Below are positions 20,666-29,515 of a stretch of 64,000 nt of DNA, one piece after another. How positions within the stretch are numbered: position 1 is the stretch's first letter; every line of letters starts with the position of its first letter. Below the pieces are notes generated by a model. It saw only the letters and a list, made by a program, of their open reading frames with translations, did not search any database and was not told where the DNA came from. Source of the DNA: Paracoccus aestuarii (GTDB lineage: Bacteria; Pseudomonadota; Alphaproteobacteria; Rhodobacterales; Rhodobacteraceae); NCBI RefSeq assembly GCF_028553885.1, contig NZ_CP067169.1:1011501-1075500 (forward strand). The letters are read 5' to 3'. Both the position numbers and the translations under genes were made by a program.

Positions 20666-21469
20666 ATGGCCGAAAAACCCCGTCACCCCAAGAAGCCCAG
20701 CTGGGTGATCGACAAGGAACGCGCCCGCCGCGCATCCGCGGCCGAAACCGTGTGGCTGTTCGGCCTGCACGCGGTGCGCGACGCCCTGGCCAATCCCGCG
20801 CGGGAAAAGCAGCGCCTGGTCGTCACCCAGAACGCCCTGGCGCGCTTGGGCGATCTGCACGGGATGGAGGCCGAGGTCACCGATCCCCGCGTCTTCGACA
20901 AGGCCGTGCCCCTGGCCCCCGACAGCGTCCATCAGGGCGCCGCGCTGGAGGTCAAGCCGCTGAAATGGGGCAGCCTGTCCGAGGTCGCCCTGCGCGAGGC
21001 CCCGGGCGAGACGCGCCCGCTGCTGGTCGCGCTGGACCGGGTGACCGATCCGCATAACGTCGGCGCCATCCTGCGATCGGCCGAGGTCTTCGGCGCCCGC
21101 GCCGTGATCGCCCCGGCCCGCCATTCCGCCCCCGAGACCGGGGCCTTGGCCAAGACCGCTTCGGGCGCGCTGGAACGCCAGCCCTATCTGCGCGTGCCGA
21201 ACCTGGCCGAGGCGCTGGCCCAGCTGAAGAACATGGGCTTCGTGCTGGTCGGGCTGGACGGGACGGGTGATGCGGAACTGCCGCAGGTGCTGGACGGGCT
21301 GTCGGGGCGGGCGGTCTGCCTGGTGATGGGGGCCGAGGGGCCGGGCATGCGCGAGCTGACGCAGAAAAGCTGCGATCACCTGGCGCGGATTCCCTTCGCG
21401 GCGGATTTCGGGTCGCTGAACGTATCGAACGCGGCGGCGGTCGCGCTCTATGCCGCGGGGCGTGCCTGA
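20666..21469 (+). CDS. rlmB: 23S rRNA (guanosine-2'-O)-methyltransferase RlmB / TrmH family
   Basis: A 267-residue SPOUT methyltransferase, expected to 2'-O-methylate a guanosine in 23S rRNA. The N-terminal substrate-binding domain includes WLFGLHAVRDALANP. The three SPOUT motifs follow: ALDRVTDPHNVGAILRSAEV, VLGAEGPGMR-like VMGAEGPGMRELT, and IPFAADFGSLNVSNAAAVAL, which forms the knot and the SAM site. The ATG at 20666 has a strong AAAGGAGG nine bases upstream. It is divergent from tRNA-Tyr. The exact rRNA position is inferred from RlmB homologues. Confidence 0.93.
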   Translation: MAEKPRHPKKPSWVIDKERARRASAAETVWLFGLHAVRDALANPAREKQRLVVTQNALARLGDLHGMEAEVTDPRVFDKAVPLAPDSVHQGAALEVKPLKWGSLSEVALREAPGETRPLLVALDRVTDPHNVGAILRSAEVFGARAVIAPARHSAPETGALAKTASGALERQPYLRVPNLAEALAQLKNMGFVLVGLDGTGDAELPQVLDGLSGRAVCLVMGAEGPGMRELTQKSCDHLARIPFAADFGSLNVSNAAAVALYAAGRA

Positions 21470-21561
21470 ATATCACATCACTGCGACGATTATGCCACCT
21501 GCGTTGAGATTCGCGCCCCGGGCTGTCAAGTAGAAGCCAAGCAACAGCCCCCGAGTCCCCC

Positions 21562-21969
21562 ATGCGAAGCCTTGTCCTGTCCCTGATGCTGGCCTTCGGC
21601 CCGGTCGCGCCCGCCCTGGCGCAGGACTGGGCGGTGGGCGGATACGACCCCGTGGCCTATGCCAGCGACGGCCGGGCGCAGCCGGGGCGCAGCGACATCT
21701 CGACCATGTGGCGGGGCCAGCTGTGGCATTTCGCCTCGGAGGAGAACCGCGCCCGGTTCGAATCCGACCCGCGCAGCTTTGCCCCCGCGCTGGACGGGAT
21801 GTGCCCGGTCTCGATCGTGGACGGCGCACCGCGCGCCGGCGATCCGCGGCATTTCGCGATGGTGGGCGGGCGCCTTTATCTGCTGCAGTCGGGATCCGCC
21901 GAACAGCGCCTGCGGGCCGATCCGGGGGGCATCACCGATGCCGCGCGCCGCATCTGGCGCGGGCAATAG
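21562..21969 (+). CDS. Secreted YHS-domain protein
   Basis: A 135-residue protein with a signal peptide (MRSLVLSLMLAFGPVAPALA) followed by VGGYDPVAYASDGRAQPG, a segment typical of small exported YHS-domain proteins; FASEENRARFESDPRSFAP is the matching second half. YHS domains often accompany metal handling, but a metal ligand set is not evident here. It stands alone with a 3' region of about 120 nt that ends in a strong terminator. Function unknown. Confidence 0.75.
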   Translation: MRSLVLSLMLAFGPVAPALAQDWAVGGYDPVAYASDGRAQPGRSDISTMWRGQLWHFASEENRARFESDPRSFAPALDGMCPVSIVDGAPRAGDPRHFAMVGGRLYLLQSGSAEQRLRADPGGITDAARRIWRGQ

Positions 21970-22037
21970 GCGCGGAGAAATCACGAAAACGCGACCGCAC
22001 TGGAACTTTCGGTTCTGATGCCCATTTACATCACAGG

Positions 22038-22060
22038 ACATGACCCCGGAACGGTCATGT
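22038..22060. repeat. Perfect inverted repeat in the YHS gene 3' region
   Basis: ACATGACC and GGTCATGT (8 bp each) are separated by 7 nt. It lies between the YHS gene and its terminator and could be a stem-loop of a 3'-UTR RNA or an operator. Confidence 0.55.
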
Positions 22061-22089
22061 TCAGATCACTGTCCCTCGTTCCGCGACTT

Positions 22090-22124
22090 GCGCCCGGCCG
22101 TTCTGGACCGGGCGCCTTTTCTTT
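22090..22124 (+). terminator. Rho-independent terminator
   Basis: 8-bp stem GCGCCCGG/CCGGGCGC with a 10-nt loop, followed by CTTTTCTTT. It closes the transcript coming from the YHS gene before the CoA-binding protein gene. Confidence 0.88.
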
Positions 22125-22168
22125 GCAAGGATCGCGCAACCTGCGGTCGCAAGCGTGGAGGAGAGATC

Positions 22169-22600
22169 ATGGACATCCTGACTGACGAGGATCGCGACAT
22201 CGCGCGCATCGCCCGCGAGACCAAGGTTGTCGCCATCGTCGGCCTGTCGCCGAACGAATCGCGGCCCAGCTGGGGCGTGGCGCGCTATCTGCAGGCGCAG
22301 GGGATCAGGGTGATTCCCATCAATCCCGGCCATGCGGGCAAGGTCATCCTGGACGAGGTCGTCCATGCCGCCTTGGCCGACATCCCGTCGGATGCCGGGG
22401 TGCAGATGGTCGATGTCTTCCGCCGCTCGGACGCGGTGGCGCAGATCGTCGAAGAGGCGCTGGCCCATCTGCCCGATCTGCAGGTCATCTGGACCCAGCT
22501 GGGCGTCCAGGACGACCGCGCCGCCGACCGCGCCCGCGCCCGCGGCGTCACCGTGATCCAGGACCGCTGCCCCAAGATCGAGTTTCCCCGCTTTCTGTGA
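22169..22600 (+). CDS. CoA-binding domain protein (YccU-like)
   Basis: A 143-residue Rossmann-type CoA-binding protein. Visible landmarks are TKVVAIVGLSPNESRPSWGV (dinucleotide-type loop with the conserved SW..A), GIRVIPINPGHAG, MVDVFRRSDAV and VIWTQLGVQDDRAA, which match the stand-alone YccU family. The ATG at 22169 has GGAGGAGAG nearby. Members are related to succinyl-CoA synthetase alpha domains but lack a catalytic partner; a role in CoA sensing is speculative. It is followed by tRNA-Trp. Confidence 0.88.
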   Translation: MDILTDEDRDIARIARETKVVAIVGLSPNESRPSWGVARYLQAQGIRVIPINPGHAGKVILDEVVHAALADIPSDAGVQMVDVFRRSDAVAQIVEEALAHLPDLQVIWTQLGVQDDRAADRARARGVTVIQDRCPKIEFPRFL

Positions 22601-22667
22601 CCGCCCCCGGCGGGCCGGATATCTGCTTGACGGCGGGCCGGGGCGGTTCTAATCAGGCCCCGACCTC

Positions 22668-22743
22668 AGGGGTATAGCTCAGTTGGTAGAGCATCGGTCT
22701 CCAAAACCGAGGGTCGTGGGTTCGAGTCCCCCTGCCCCTGCCA
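22668..22743 (+). tRNA. tRNA-Trp (CCA)
   Basis: A 76-nt class I tRNA with encoded CCA. The acceptor AGGGGTA pairs with TGCCCCT (one G-T pair). The D arm is GCTCAGTTGGTAGAGC. The anticodon loop CTCCAAA reads CCA. The T arm is GTGGG-TTCGAGT-CCCCC. Discriminator base G. Confidence 0.97.
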
Positions 22744-23319
22744 GGTCCCTTCCGCGATTTGCAGTCATGTCAGCAGATGCCCCGGGTGGCGTGTGCCAGC
22801 GGGGACTGGATGTCCACGCTCCAGCTGGTTCATGATCATGGCGAGGGCAGCGTCTCCGACCGGCTGCCGGTAACCGCCGATGTCCACGATGGGGGCGGTG
22901 CAGGCCGCCAGGATGATCGCCTCGGCCAGCAGGTCTTCCGGTGCTGCGATGACCCCGAAGAACACTGGCATCGCCGTCCAGAAACTCCGCACCCGCATCA
23001 CCTGGCAAAAAACCGATTCGCGCAGGTTCGTGCGGCCCGCCGATGGCGGCGGCGCCGCGAACCGGGGCAGGCGCCCGGGCAGCGGATGCGGTCGCGTCCG
23101 TCATGGCTCATTGCCGATACGATCCGCGCCATGCCTCCTGCCGGGCCCGAGGGGCGCTCGATCATGGGTCGGTTCCGGCGATCCCGCAGGGCGGGGGCCG
23201 GACCGCGAGGGGAAAGATGGTCCATCGAACGTTCGCCTCGCGTGCCCGGGCTGCGGGTTTGTCAATCCGCCCCCGGATGCGCTATGGGGGCCGCTGACCC
23301 GAAGGCCCGAGGTTTCCCC
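22744..23319. other. 576-bp gap with no confident gene
   Basis: Between tRNA-Trp and the dihydrouridine synthase nothing recognisable is encoded, apart from one possible 78-codon minus-strand frame described separately. I see no direct repeat of the tRNA 3' end, integrase, transposase or terminal inverted repeats. It may hold a decayed gene. Confidence 0.5.
22765..23001 (-). CDS. Possible small hypothetical protein
   Basis: A 78-codon frame reading MMRVRSFWTAMPVFFGV.. through EDLLAEAIILAACTAPIV to LERGHPVPAGTRHPG. Codon third positions are G/C-rich, as in real genes here, and the residue mix is plausible, unlike the Arg/Pro/Gly-rich shadows that dominate this genome. There is no good ribosome binding site and no recognised domain. 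It could be the remnant of a larger gene, because frames upstream on the same strand are interrupted. Low confidence. Confidence 0.3.
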   Translation of the reverse strand: MMRVRSFWTAMPVFFGVIAAPEDLLAEAIILAACTAPIVDIGGYRQPVGDAALAMIMNQLERGHPVPAGTRHPGHLLT

Positions 23320-24306
23320 GTGACCCAGACCGACCCGATCCGAGACGCCGCCCGCCTGTCCGTCGCCCCGATGATGGACTGGACCGACCGCAACTGCCGC
23401 CGCTTTCACCGGCTGATGTCGCGCCGGGCGCTGCTCTATACGGAAATGGTCACCGCCCCGGCGGTCATCCATGGCGACCGGGCGCGGCTTCTGGATCACG
23501 ACGCGGCCGAGGGGCCGGTGGCGCTGCAGCTGGGTGGGTCGGACCCGGCCGAGCTGCGCGAGGCCACGCGCATCGCCGCCGACTGGCCCTATGACGAGGT
23601 GAACCTGAACTGCGGCTGTCCCAGTGATCGCGTCCAGTCCGGCGCCTTCGGGGCGATCCTGATGACCACGCCGGGCCTGGTGGCCGATTGCGTCACGGCC
23701 ATGGCGGCGGTCAGCCCGGTCCCCGTCACCGTCAAATGCCGCATCGGCGTGGACGACCAGGATTCGGCGGCGGTCCTGCCGGGGTTTCTGGCCATGCTGC
23801 GCGATGCGGGCGTGCGGCGCGTCACCATCCATGCGCGCAAGGCCTGGCTGAAGGGCCTCAGCCCCAAGGAGAACCGCGAGATCCCGCCCCTCGATTACCC
23901 GCTGGTCCATGCGATGAAAGCAGCGTTTCCCGACCTGCACCTGTCGGTCAATGGCGGCATCGCGACGCTGGACCAGGCCCGCGACCAGCTGGCGGTGATG
24001 GATGGTGCGATGATCGGCCGCGCCGCCTATCACGAGCCGTGGAACATCCTGGGCGGGGCCGACGCGATCTGGGGCGACCGCCCGCCCTTCGAGGGCCCGG
24101 CCGATGTGGCGCGCGCCATGCGGCCGCTGATTTTGGACCATATCGCGCAGGGCGGCAGGCTGCATCAGGTCACGCGGCACATGTTGGGGCTGTTTCACGG
24201 CATGCCCGGCGCGCGGGGCTGGAAGCGCACTTTGTCCGAGGGCGCGTCGAAGGGCGGGATCGAGGTCTATGACGCAGCCTTGGCCCAGGTGACCGAGGCC
24301 GCCTAG
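23320..24306 (+). CDS. dusA: tRNA-dihydrouridine synthase (DusA-like)
   Basis: A flavoenzyme that reduces uridines in the tRNA D-loop. The 328-residue TIM barrel starts LSVAPMMDWTDRNCRRFHRL. The catalytic cysteine lies in EVNLNCGCPSDRVQSGAFGA. VTVKCRIGVDD and VTIHARKAWLKGLSPKENR follow, the latter typical of DusA, and NGGIATLDQA and MIGRAAYHEPW form the FMN-phosphate site. I chose GTG 23320 because GAGG lies 7 nt upstream; ATG 23284 is a possible longer start. The TAG stop shares CTAG with convergent mazG. Confidence 0.93.
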   Translation: MTQTDPIRDAARLSVAPMMDWTDRNCRRFHRLMSRRALLYTEMVTAPAVIHGDRARLLDHDAAEGPVALQLGGSDPAELREATRIAADWPYDEVNLNCGCPSDRVQSGAFGAILMTTPGLVADCVTAMAAVSPVPVTVKCRIGVDDQDSAAVLPGFLAMLRDAGVRRVTIHARKAWLKGLSPKENREIPPLDYPLVHAMKAAFPDLHLSVNGGIATLDQARDQLAVMDGAMIGRAAYHEPWNILGGADAIWGDRPPFEGPADVARAMRPLILDHIAQGGRLHQVTRHMLGLFHGMPGARGWKRTLSEGASKGGIEVYDAALAQVTEAA

Positions 24307-25112
24307 CCCGCCCGCTCGGCGGCCTTGGCAGCATCCCACAGCCGGTCCATCTCGGCCAGGTCGCTGTCCTCGGGGCGGCGGCCATCGGCTGCCAGCGCGG
24401 CCTCGACCGCGCCAAAGCGGCGGGTGAACTTGGCATTGGCGCGGCGCAGCGCCAGCTCGGGGTCGATCTTCAGATGCCGGGCCAGGTTCGCCATCACGAA
24501 GATCAGATCGCCGAACTCCTCCTCCAGCGCCTCGGGACCCAGGCTGTCGCGGGCCTCGACCAGCTCGGCCGTCTCCTCGGTGATCTTCTCCAGCACATCC
24601 GCGGCACCCGGCCAGTCGAAGCCCACCCGCGCCGCGCGGTTCTGCAGCTTGACCGCCCGCGTCAGCGCGGGCAGGCCCATCGCCACCCCGTCCAATGTAC
24701 CGCGTTCGGCCTTGCCGGCGCGTTCGACGGCCTTGATCGCCTCCCAATCCGCGACCTGCTGTTCGGCGGACTTGTCGCGGGATTCGTCGCCAAAGACATG
24801 CGGGTGGCGAAAGATCAGCTTGTCGCTGATCGCCGCCGCGCAATCGGCGAAATCGAACATCCCGGCCTCGGCCGCGATCTGGGCCTGGAACACCACCTGC
24901 AGCAGCAGATCGCCCAGCTCGCCCGGCAACTCGTCCCAGGCCTCGCGCTGGATCGCGTCCTCGACCTCATGGGCCTCCTCGATCGTGTAGGGGGCGATGG
25001 TGGCGAAGGTCTGCTCGATATCCCAGGGACAGCCCGTCTGCGGGTCGCGCAGGGCGGCCATGATGCCCAGCAGGCGCGTGATCTCGGCTGAGGGGTCGCG
25101 GGGGTCGGCCAT
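24303..25112 (-). CDS. mazG: Nucleoside triphosphate pyrophosphohydrolase MazG
   Basis: MazG hydrolyses NTPs and dNTPs to monophosphates and pyrophosphate (house-cleaning, and lowering ppGpp stress signalling in E. coli). The 269-residue protein has two MazG domains. The N-terminal one has CPWDIEQTFATIAPYTIEEA, EVEDAI and ELGDLLLQVVFQ. The C-terminal one has ITEETAELVEAR with EEFGDLIFVMANLARH, the ExxE..ExxD metal-binding pattern. The ATG at 25112 follows AAGGGAA. It is convergent with the dus gene and divergent from the amidohydrolase. Confidence 0.96.
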   Translation of the reverse strand: MADPRDPSAEITRLLGIMAALRDPQTGCPWDIEQTFATIAPYTIEEAHEVEDAIQREAWDELPGELGDLLLQVVFQAQIAAEAGMFDFADCAAAISDKLIFRHPHVFGDESRDKSAEQQVADWEAIKAVERAGKAERGTLDGVAMGLPALTRAVKLQNRAARVGFDWPGAADVLEKITEETAELVEARDSLGPEALEEEFGDLIFVMANLARHLKIDPELALRRANAKFTRRFGAVEAALAADGRRPEDSDLAEMDRLWDAAKAAERAG

Positions 25113-25178
25113 TGCAATTCCCTTCGTCAGGCGGATGATGCAGCCTCCGACTGCCACAGCCGAAGGCCCAAGTCCACA

Positions 25179-26339
25179 ATGCCCGTCCTGAACCGCATCG
25201 CCGATTACGCCGACCAGATGACCGCCTGGCGCCGCCACCTGCACCAGCATCCCGAACTGGGCTTCGACTGTCACGGGACGGCTGCCTTCGTGGCCGAGAG
25301 GCTGCGCGAATTCGGCGTGGACGAGATCCACGAGGGGATCGGCCAGACCGGCATCGTGGCGATCATCGAGGGGCAGGGGCCCGGCCCCACGATGGGGCTG
25401 CGCGCCGACATGGACGCCCTGCCCATGACCGAGGAGACGGGCCTGCCCCATGCCTCGACCGTGCCGGGGCGGATGCATGCCTGCGGCCATGACGGGCATA
25501 CGACCATGCTGCTGGGCGCCGCGAAATACCTGGCCGAGACGCGCAATTTCGCGGGCCGCGTCGCGCTGATCTTTCAGCCCGCCGAGGAGAATGGCGGCGG
25601 CGGCGACGCCATGGTGCAGGACGGGATGATGGAGCGGTTCGGCATCACCCGCGTCTTTGCCATGCACAACAATCCGGGCCAGGCGATGGGGACCTTCCAG
25701 ACCACGCCCGGCCCGATCATGGCCGCCGTGGACACGTTCGAGATCCATGTGGCGGGCCGGGGCGGCCATGGCGCGATGCCGCATCTGACCGCCGATCCGG
25801 TCGTGGCGGCGGTGGGCGTCGTCGGTGCCATCCAGACCATCAGCAGCCGCAACCACCACACCGCCGACGACCTGGCCCTGTCGGTGACCCAGATCCACAC
25901 CGGCAGCGCCGACAACATCGTCCCCGACACCGCCTGGATCTGCGGCACGGTGCGGACCTTCGCGCCGCATGTGCGCGACATGGTGCGCCGCCGCATGACC
26001 CAGATCTGCGACGGCCATGCCCAGGCCTATGACGTGCAGATCCGCCTGGATTATCAGGAGGGCTATCCCGCCACGATCAACGACCCCGAGCAGACCGGTT
26101 TCGCCGTGCGCGTCGCGCGCGATGTGGCGGGCGATCATGCCGTCATCCCCGATGCCGGGCGCGAGATGGGGGCCGAGGATTTCAGCTACATGCTGAACGC
26201 GCGGCCGGGATGCTATCTGTTTCTGGGGCAGGGGGACGGGCCGGGGGTGCACAATCCGCGCTATGATTTCAACGATGCGGTGGCGCCGGTCGGCGCCAGC
26301 TTTCTGGCCCGCCTGGTCGAGACGGGCCAGCCGCGCTGA
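25179..26339 (+). CDS. M20D family amidohydrolase (hippurate/N-acyl amino acid hydrolase type)
   Basis: A 386-residue cytoplasmic metallopeptidase-like amidohydrolase. Visible are WRRHLHQHPELGF, the first metal motif region GLRADMDALPMTEE, HACGHDGHTTMLLGAA (a cysteine/histidine metal-ligand cluster), and IFQPAEENGGGGDAMVQDG with the catalytic Glu pair. AGRGGHGAMPH marks the lid domain, and GAEDFSYML is the C-terminal metal region. The real substrate cannot be told from sequence; hippurate, acetyl-amino acids or IAA conjugates are all used by this family. No transporter or regulator accompanies it. Confidence 0.9.
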   Translation: MPVLNRIADYADQMTAWRRHLHQHPELGFDCHGTAAFVAERLREFGVDEIHEGIGQTGIVAIIEGQGPGPTMGLRADMDALPMTEETGLPHASTVPGRMHACGHDGHTTMLLGAAKYLAETRNFAGRVALIFQPAEENGGGGDAMVQDGMMERFGITRVFAMHNNPGQAMGTFQTTPGPIMAAVDTFEIHVAGRGGHGAMPHLTADPVVAAVGVVGAIQTISSRNHHTADDLALSVTQIHTGSADNIVPDTAWICGTVRTFAPHVRDMVRRRMTQICDGHAQAYDVQIRLDYQEGYPATINDPEQTGFAVRVARDVAGDHAVIPDAGREMGAEDFSYMLNARPGCYLFLGQGDGPGVHNPRYDFNDAVAPVGASFLARLVETGQPR

Positions 26340-26499
26340 CATCGCCTGACGGGCGGTCACGAAGCCGTAGGGCGGCCTTGCGCGGGGGCGCGCGGGCGCT
26401 TTCTTGCCAAGGGCGGGCGGCGCGGATAGGTTGCGCGCCAATCCAGACAGGGGGCGGCTGGACCGGACCCCTTGCGACACCTGATGGAAAGGACCCCTG

Positions 26500-26832
26500 A
26501 TGTTCGTGACCCCCGCCTATGCCCAGGCCGCCGGCGGCGCCGGTGCCGGTGCTGCCTTCGCGCAGTTCATCCCGCTGATCCTGATCTTCGCGATCATGTA
26601 TTTCCTGATGATCCGCCCCCAGCAGAAGCGCCTGAAGGCGCATCGCGAGATGGTCGCCGCCGTCAAGAAAGGCGACCATGTCGTCACCCAGGGCGGCATC
26701 CTGGGCCGCGTCACCAGCGTCCGCGACGAGGAACTGGAAGTCGAGATCTCGCAGGGCGTGCGCGTCCGCCTGGTCCGTTCGACCCTGGCCCAGGTCGTCA
26801 ACAAGACCGAGCCGGTCGCCGCCAACAGCTGA
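26500..26832 (+). CDS. yajC: Sec translocon accessory protein YajC
   Basis: A 110-residue single-span membrane protein that associates with SecDF. The N-terminal helix is FAQFIPLILIFAIMYFLMI, followed by RPQQKRLKAHREMV and the conserved GDHVVTQGGILGRVTSV region. AAAGGA lies close upstream of the ATG. It begins the yajC-secD-secF operon. Confidence 0.97.
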   Translation: MFVTPAYAQAAGGAGAGAAFAQFIPLILIFAIMYFLMIRPQQKRLKAHREMVAAVKKGDHVVTQGGILGRVTSVRDEELEVEISQGVRVRLVRSTLAQVVNKTEPVAANS

Positions 26833-26850
26833 TAAGGGGCTCAAGCCACC

Positions 26851-28515
26851 ATGCTTCAGATTGACCGATGGAAGCGCGTCCTGATCTTCGGGATCTGCCT
26901 TCTGGGGCTGCTCTATGCACTGCCCAATGCCTTCTACAGCCGCGTCGAGGCGCATAACGATGCCGTGGCCCAGATCGAGGCCACCGGCGTCGAGACGCCC
27001 GAACTGGTCGCGGCGCGGGACGGCTGGCCGTCATGGATGCCCTCGAACCTGGTCAATCTGGGTCTGGACCTGCGCGGCGGCGCCCATCTGCTGGGCGAGG
27101 TGCAGGTCGAACAGGTCTACAAGTCGCGCATGGACGCGCTGTGGCCGGAACTGCGCCGCGCCCTGGCGGCCGAACGCGACACGGTGGGCGCCGTCCGCCG
27201 GGTCGAGGCCGCCGACGGCCTGCTGACGATCGAGATCGGCAATCCCGACCAGATGGCCCGCGCGACCGAGATCGCGCGCGGCTTTTCCACCCCCATCACC
27301 ACCCTGACCGGCGCGGGCCAGCAATCGCTGGCCATCAGCGCCCAAGGGGCGCGGATGACCATCCAGCTGTCGGATGCCGAAAAGGCCCTGACCGACGACC
27401 GCACCATCCAGCAGTCGCTGGAGATCGTGCGCCGCCGCGTCGACGAGGTCGGCACCCGCGAACCCACCATCATGCGCCAGGGCGAGGACCGCATTCTGAT
27501 CCAGGTCCCCGGCATCGGATCGGCCGCCGAACTGAAGGAGCTGATCGGCACCACCGCCCAGCTGACCTTCAACCCGGTCCTGGGCAATACCTCGGACCCC
27601 GCGACCCAGCCCGGGGCGGGCCAGTTCCTGGCGCCCTCGGTCGACAATCCGGGCCTGTTCTACATCCTGGAGGGCAGCCCCGTCGTCACCGGCGAGGACC
27701 TGGTCGACGCCATGCCCGGCAGCGACGAGAACGGCCAGCCCTCGGTCAATTTCCGCTTCAACCCCACCGGCGCACGCGCCTTTGGGGCCTATACCTCGGC
27801 CAATATCGGCCAGCCCTTCGCCATCGTGCTGGATAACGAGGTGATCTCGGCTCCGGTGATCCGCTCGGCCATCACCACCGGCTCGGGCCAGATCTCGGGC
27901 TCGATGAATTTCGACGAGGCCAACCAGCTGTCGATCCTGCTGCGTGCCGGCGCCCTGCCCGCCGAGATGGAGTTCCTGGAGGAACGCACCGTCGGCCCCG
28001 AACTGGGCCAGGACAGCATCGATGCGGGCAAGGTCGCGGCCAGCGTGGGATTTGTCGCAGTGATCGCGCTGATGATCCTGTCCTATGGCCGTTTCGGCCT
28101 GTTCGCCACCGTCGCGCTGGCGATGAACATGGTGCTGCTGTTCGCGATCCTGTCGCTGATCGGGGCCACGCTGACCCTGCCCGGCATCGCGGGGATCGTA
28201 CTGACCATCGGCATGGCGGTCGATGCCAACGTCCTGGTCTTCGAGCGCATCCGCGAGGAATTGCGCACCGCCCGCGGCCCCGCCCGTGCGATCGAGCTGG
28301 GCTACGAGAAGGCGATGTCGGCCATCGTGGATGCCAACATCACCACGCTGATCGTCGCCGCGATCCTGTTCGTGCTGGGTTCCGGCCCGGTCAAGGGCTT
28401 TGCCGTGACGCTGACCATCGGGATCGTCACCTCGGTCTTCACGGCGCTGTTCGTCACGCGCCTGCTGACCGTGATGTGGTTCGAGCGCGCCCGTCCCAAG
28501 AAGATCGAGGTGTGA
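26851..28515 (+). CDS. secD: Protein translocase subunit SecD
   Basis: SecD works with SecF as an RND-type, proton-motive-force-driven unit that pulls preproteins out of SecYEG on the periplasmic side. The 554-residue protein has an N-terminal helix (VLIFGICLLGLLYALPNAF), LGLDLRGGAHLL, a large periplasmic domain (about residues 50-380), and five C-terminal helices with GLFATVALAMNMVLL, AGIVLTIGMAVDANVLVFER and ILFVLGSGPVKGFAVTL. AAGGGG upstream of ATG 26851 supports the start. It is 18 bp after yajC and 1 bp before secF. Confidence 0.98.
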   Translation: MLQIDRWKRVLIFGICLLGLLYALPNAFYSRVEAHNDAVAQIEATGVETPELVAARDGWPSWMPSNLVNLGLDLRGGAHLLGEVQVEQVYKSRMDALWPELRRALAAERDTVGAVRRVEAADGLLTIEIGNPDQMARATEIARGFSTPITTLTGAGQQSLAISAQGARMTIQLSDAEKALTDDRTIQQSLEIVRRRVDEVGTREPTIMRQGEDRILIQVPGIGSAAELKELIGTTAQLTFNPVLGNTSDPATQPGAGQFLAPSVDNPGLFYILEGSPVVTGEDLVDAMPGSDENGQPSVNFRFNPTGARAFGAYTSANIGQPFAIVLDNEVISAPVIRSAITTGSGQISGSMNFDEANQLSILLRAGALPAEMEFLEERTVGPELGQDSIDAGKVAASVGFVAVIALMILSYGRFGLFATVALAMNMVLLFAILSLIGATLTLPGIAGIVLTIGMAVDANVLVFERIREELRTARGPARAIELGYEKAMSAIVDANITTLIVAAILFVLGSGPVKGFAVTLTIGIVTSVFTALFVTRLLTVMWFERARPKKIEV

Positions 28516-28516
28516 C

Positions 28517-29515
28517 ATGGCCTTTCGTCTGAAACTGATCCCCGACCAGACCAATTTCGACTTCTTCCGCTGGCAGGCCGTCACCTTCGGCCTGTCCGCG
28601 GTGATGATCGTGGCATCGTTGGTGGTGCTGTTCGTCAACGGCCTGAATTTCGGCATCGATTTCCGCGGCGGCACGACGATCCGCACGGAATCCGCCCAGC
28701 CCGTCGATGTCGCGGCCTATCGCGGCGCGCTGTCGGGCCTGGACCTGGGCGACGTGGCCATCACCGAGGTCTTCGACCCCGGCTTCCGCGCCGACCAGAA
28801 CGTGGCCATGGTCCGCATCAGCGCCCAGGACGGGACCGAGGCCGTCACCCCCGACACCATCGCCGCGGTCGAGACCGCCCTGCGCCAGATCGACCCGGAG
28901 ATGACCTTTCCTGCCGTCGAATCGGTCGGCCCCAAGGTCTCGGCCGAACTGATCCAGACGGCGATCTATGCGGTGCTGGCCTCGCTGGTGGCGATCTCGA
29001 TCTATATCTGGCTGCGGTTCGAATGGCAGTTCTCGGTGGGGGCGATCGTGTCGCTGTTCCATGACGTGATCATCACCATGGGCATCTTCGCGCTGTTCCA
29101 GATCCGGTTCGACCTGACCACCATCGCGGCGCTGCTGACCATCGTGGGCTATTCGATCAACGACACGGTCGTGGTCTTCGATCGCCTGCGCGAGAACCTG
29201 ATCAAGTACAAGAAACGCGCCCTGCGCGAGGTGATGAACCTGTCGGTGAACGAGACCCTGTCGCGGACGGTCATGACCTCGGGCACCACGCTGCTGGCGC
29301 TGATCGCGCTGCTGGTCTTGGGCGGCGACGTGATCCGCGGTTTCGTCTTCGCGATCACCTTCGGCATCTTCATCGGCACCTATTCCTCGGTCTATGTGGC
29401 CAAGAACTTCGTGCTGTGGCTGGGCGTGCGGCGGGACTGGGGCGGCACCGACCCCAAGGATCCCAAGGCCAAGCGCAAGAACGTCTCGCCCTTCGAGGGC
29501 GCCGAGGAGGTCTGA
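28517..29515 (+). CDS. secF: Protein translocase subunit SecF
   Basis: The 332-residue SecDF partner with six membrane helices. Family motifs include [40 protein letters not shown] and [20 protein letters not shown]. The N-terminal segment [15 protein letters not shown] is typical of alphaproteobacteria. The stop overlaps the next start by one base (TGATG), indicating translational coupling with the Mth938-like gene. Confidence 0.98.
   Translation: MAFRLKLIPDQTNFDFFRWQAVTFGLSAVMIVASLVVLFVNGLNFGIDFRGGTTIRTESAQPVDVAAYRGALSGLDLGDVAITEVFDPGFRADQNVAMVRISAQDGTEAVTPDTIAAVETALRQIDPEMTFPAVESVGPKVSAELIQTAIYAVLASLVAISIYIWLRFEWQFSVGAIVSLFHDVIITMGIFALFQIRFDLTTIAALLTIVGYSINDTVVVFDRLRENLIKYKKRALREVMNLSVNETLSRTVMTSGTTLLALIALLVLGGDVIRGFVFAITFGIFIGTYSSVYVAKNFVLWLGVRRDWGGTDPKDPKAKRKNVSPFEGAEEV

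Noticed and set aside
22002..22026. EcfG-type stress promoter (GGAAC at 22002-22006)
   Set aside because: The expected CGTT at 16-17 nt downstream is absent.
22668..24306. Integrated element at tRNA-Trp
   Set aside because: No integrase, no direct repeat of the tRNA 3' end and no mobile genes follow.
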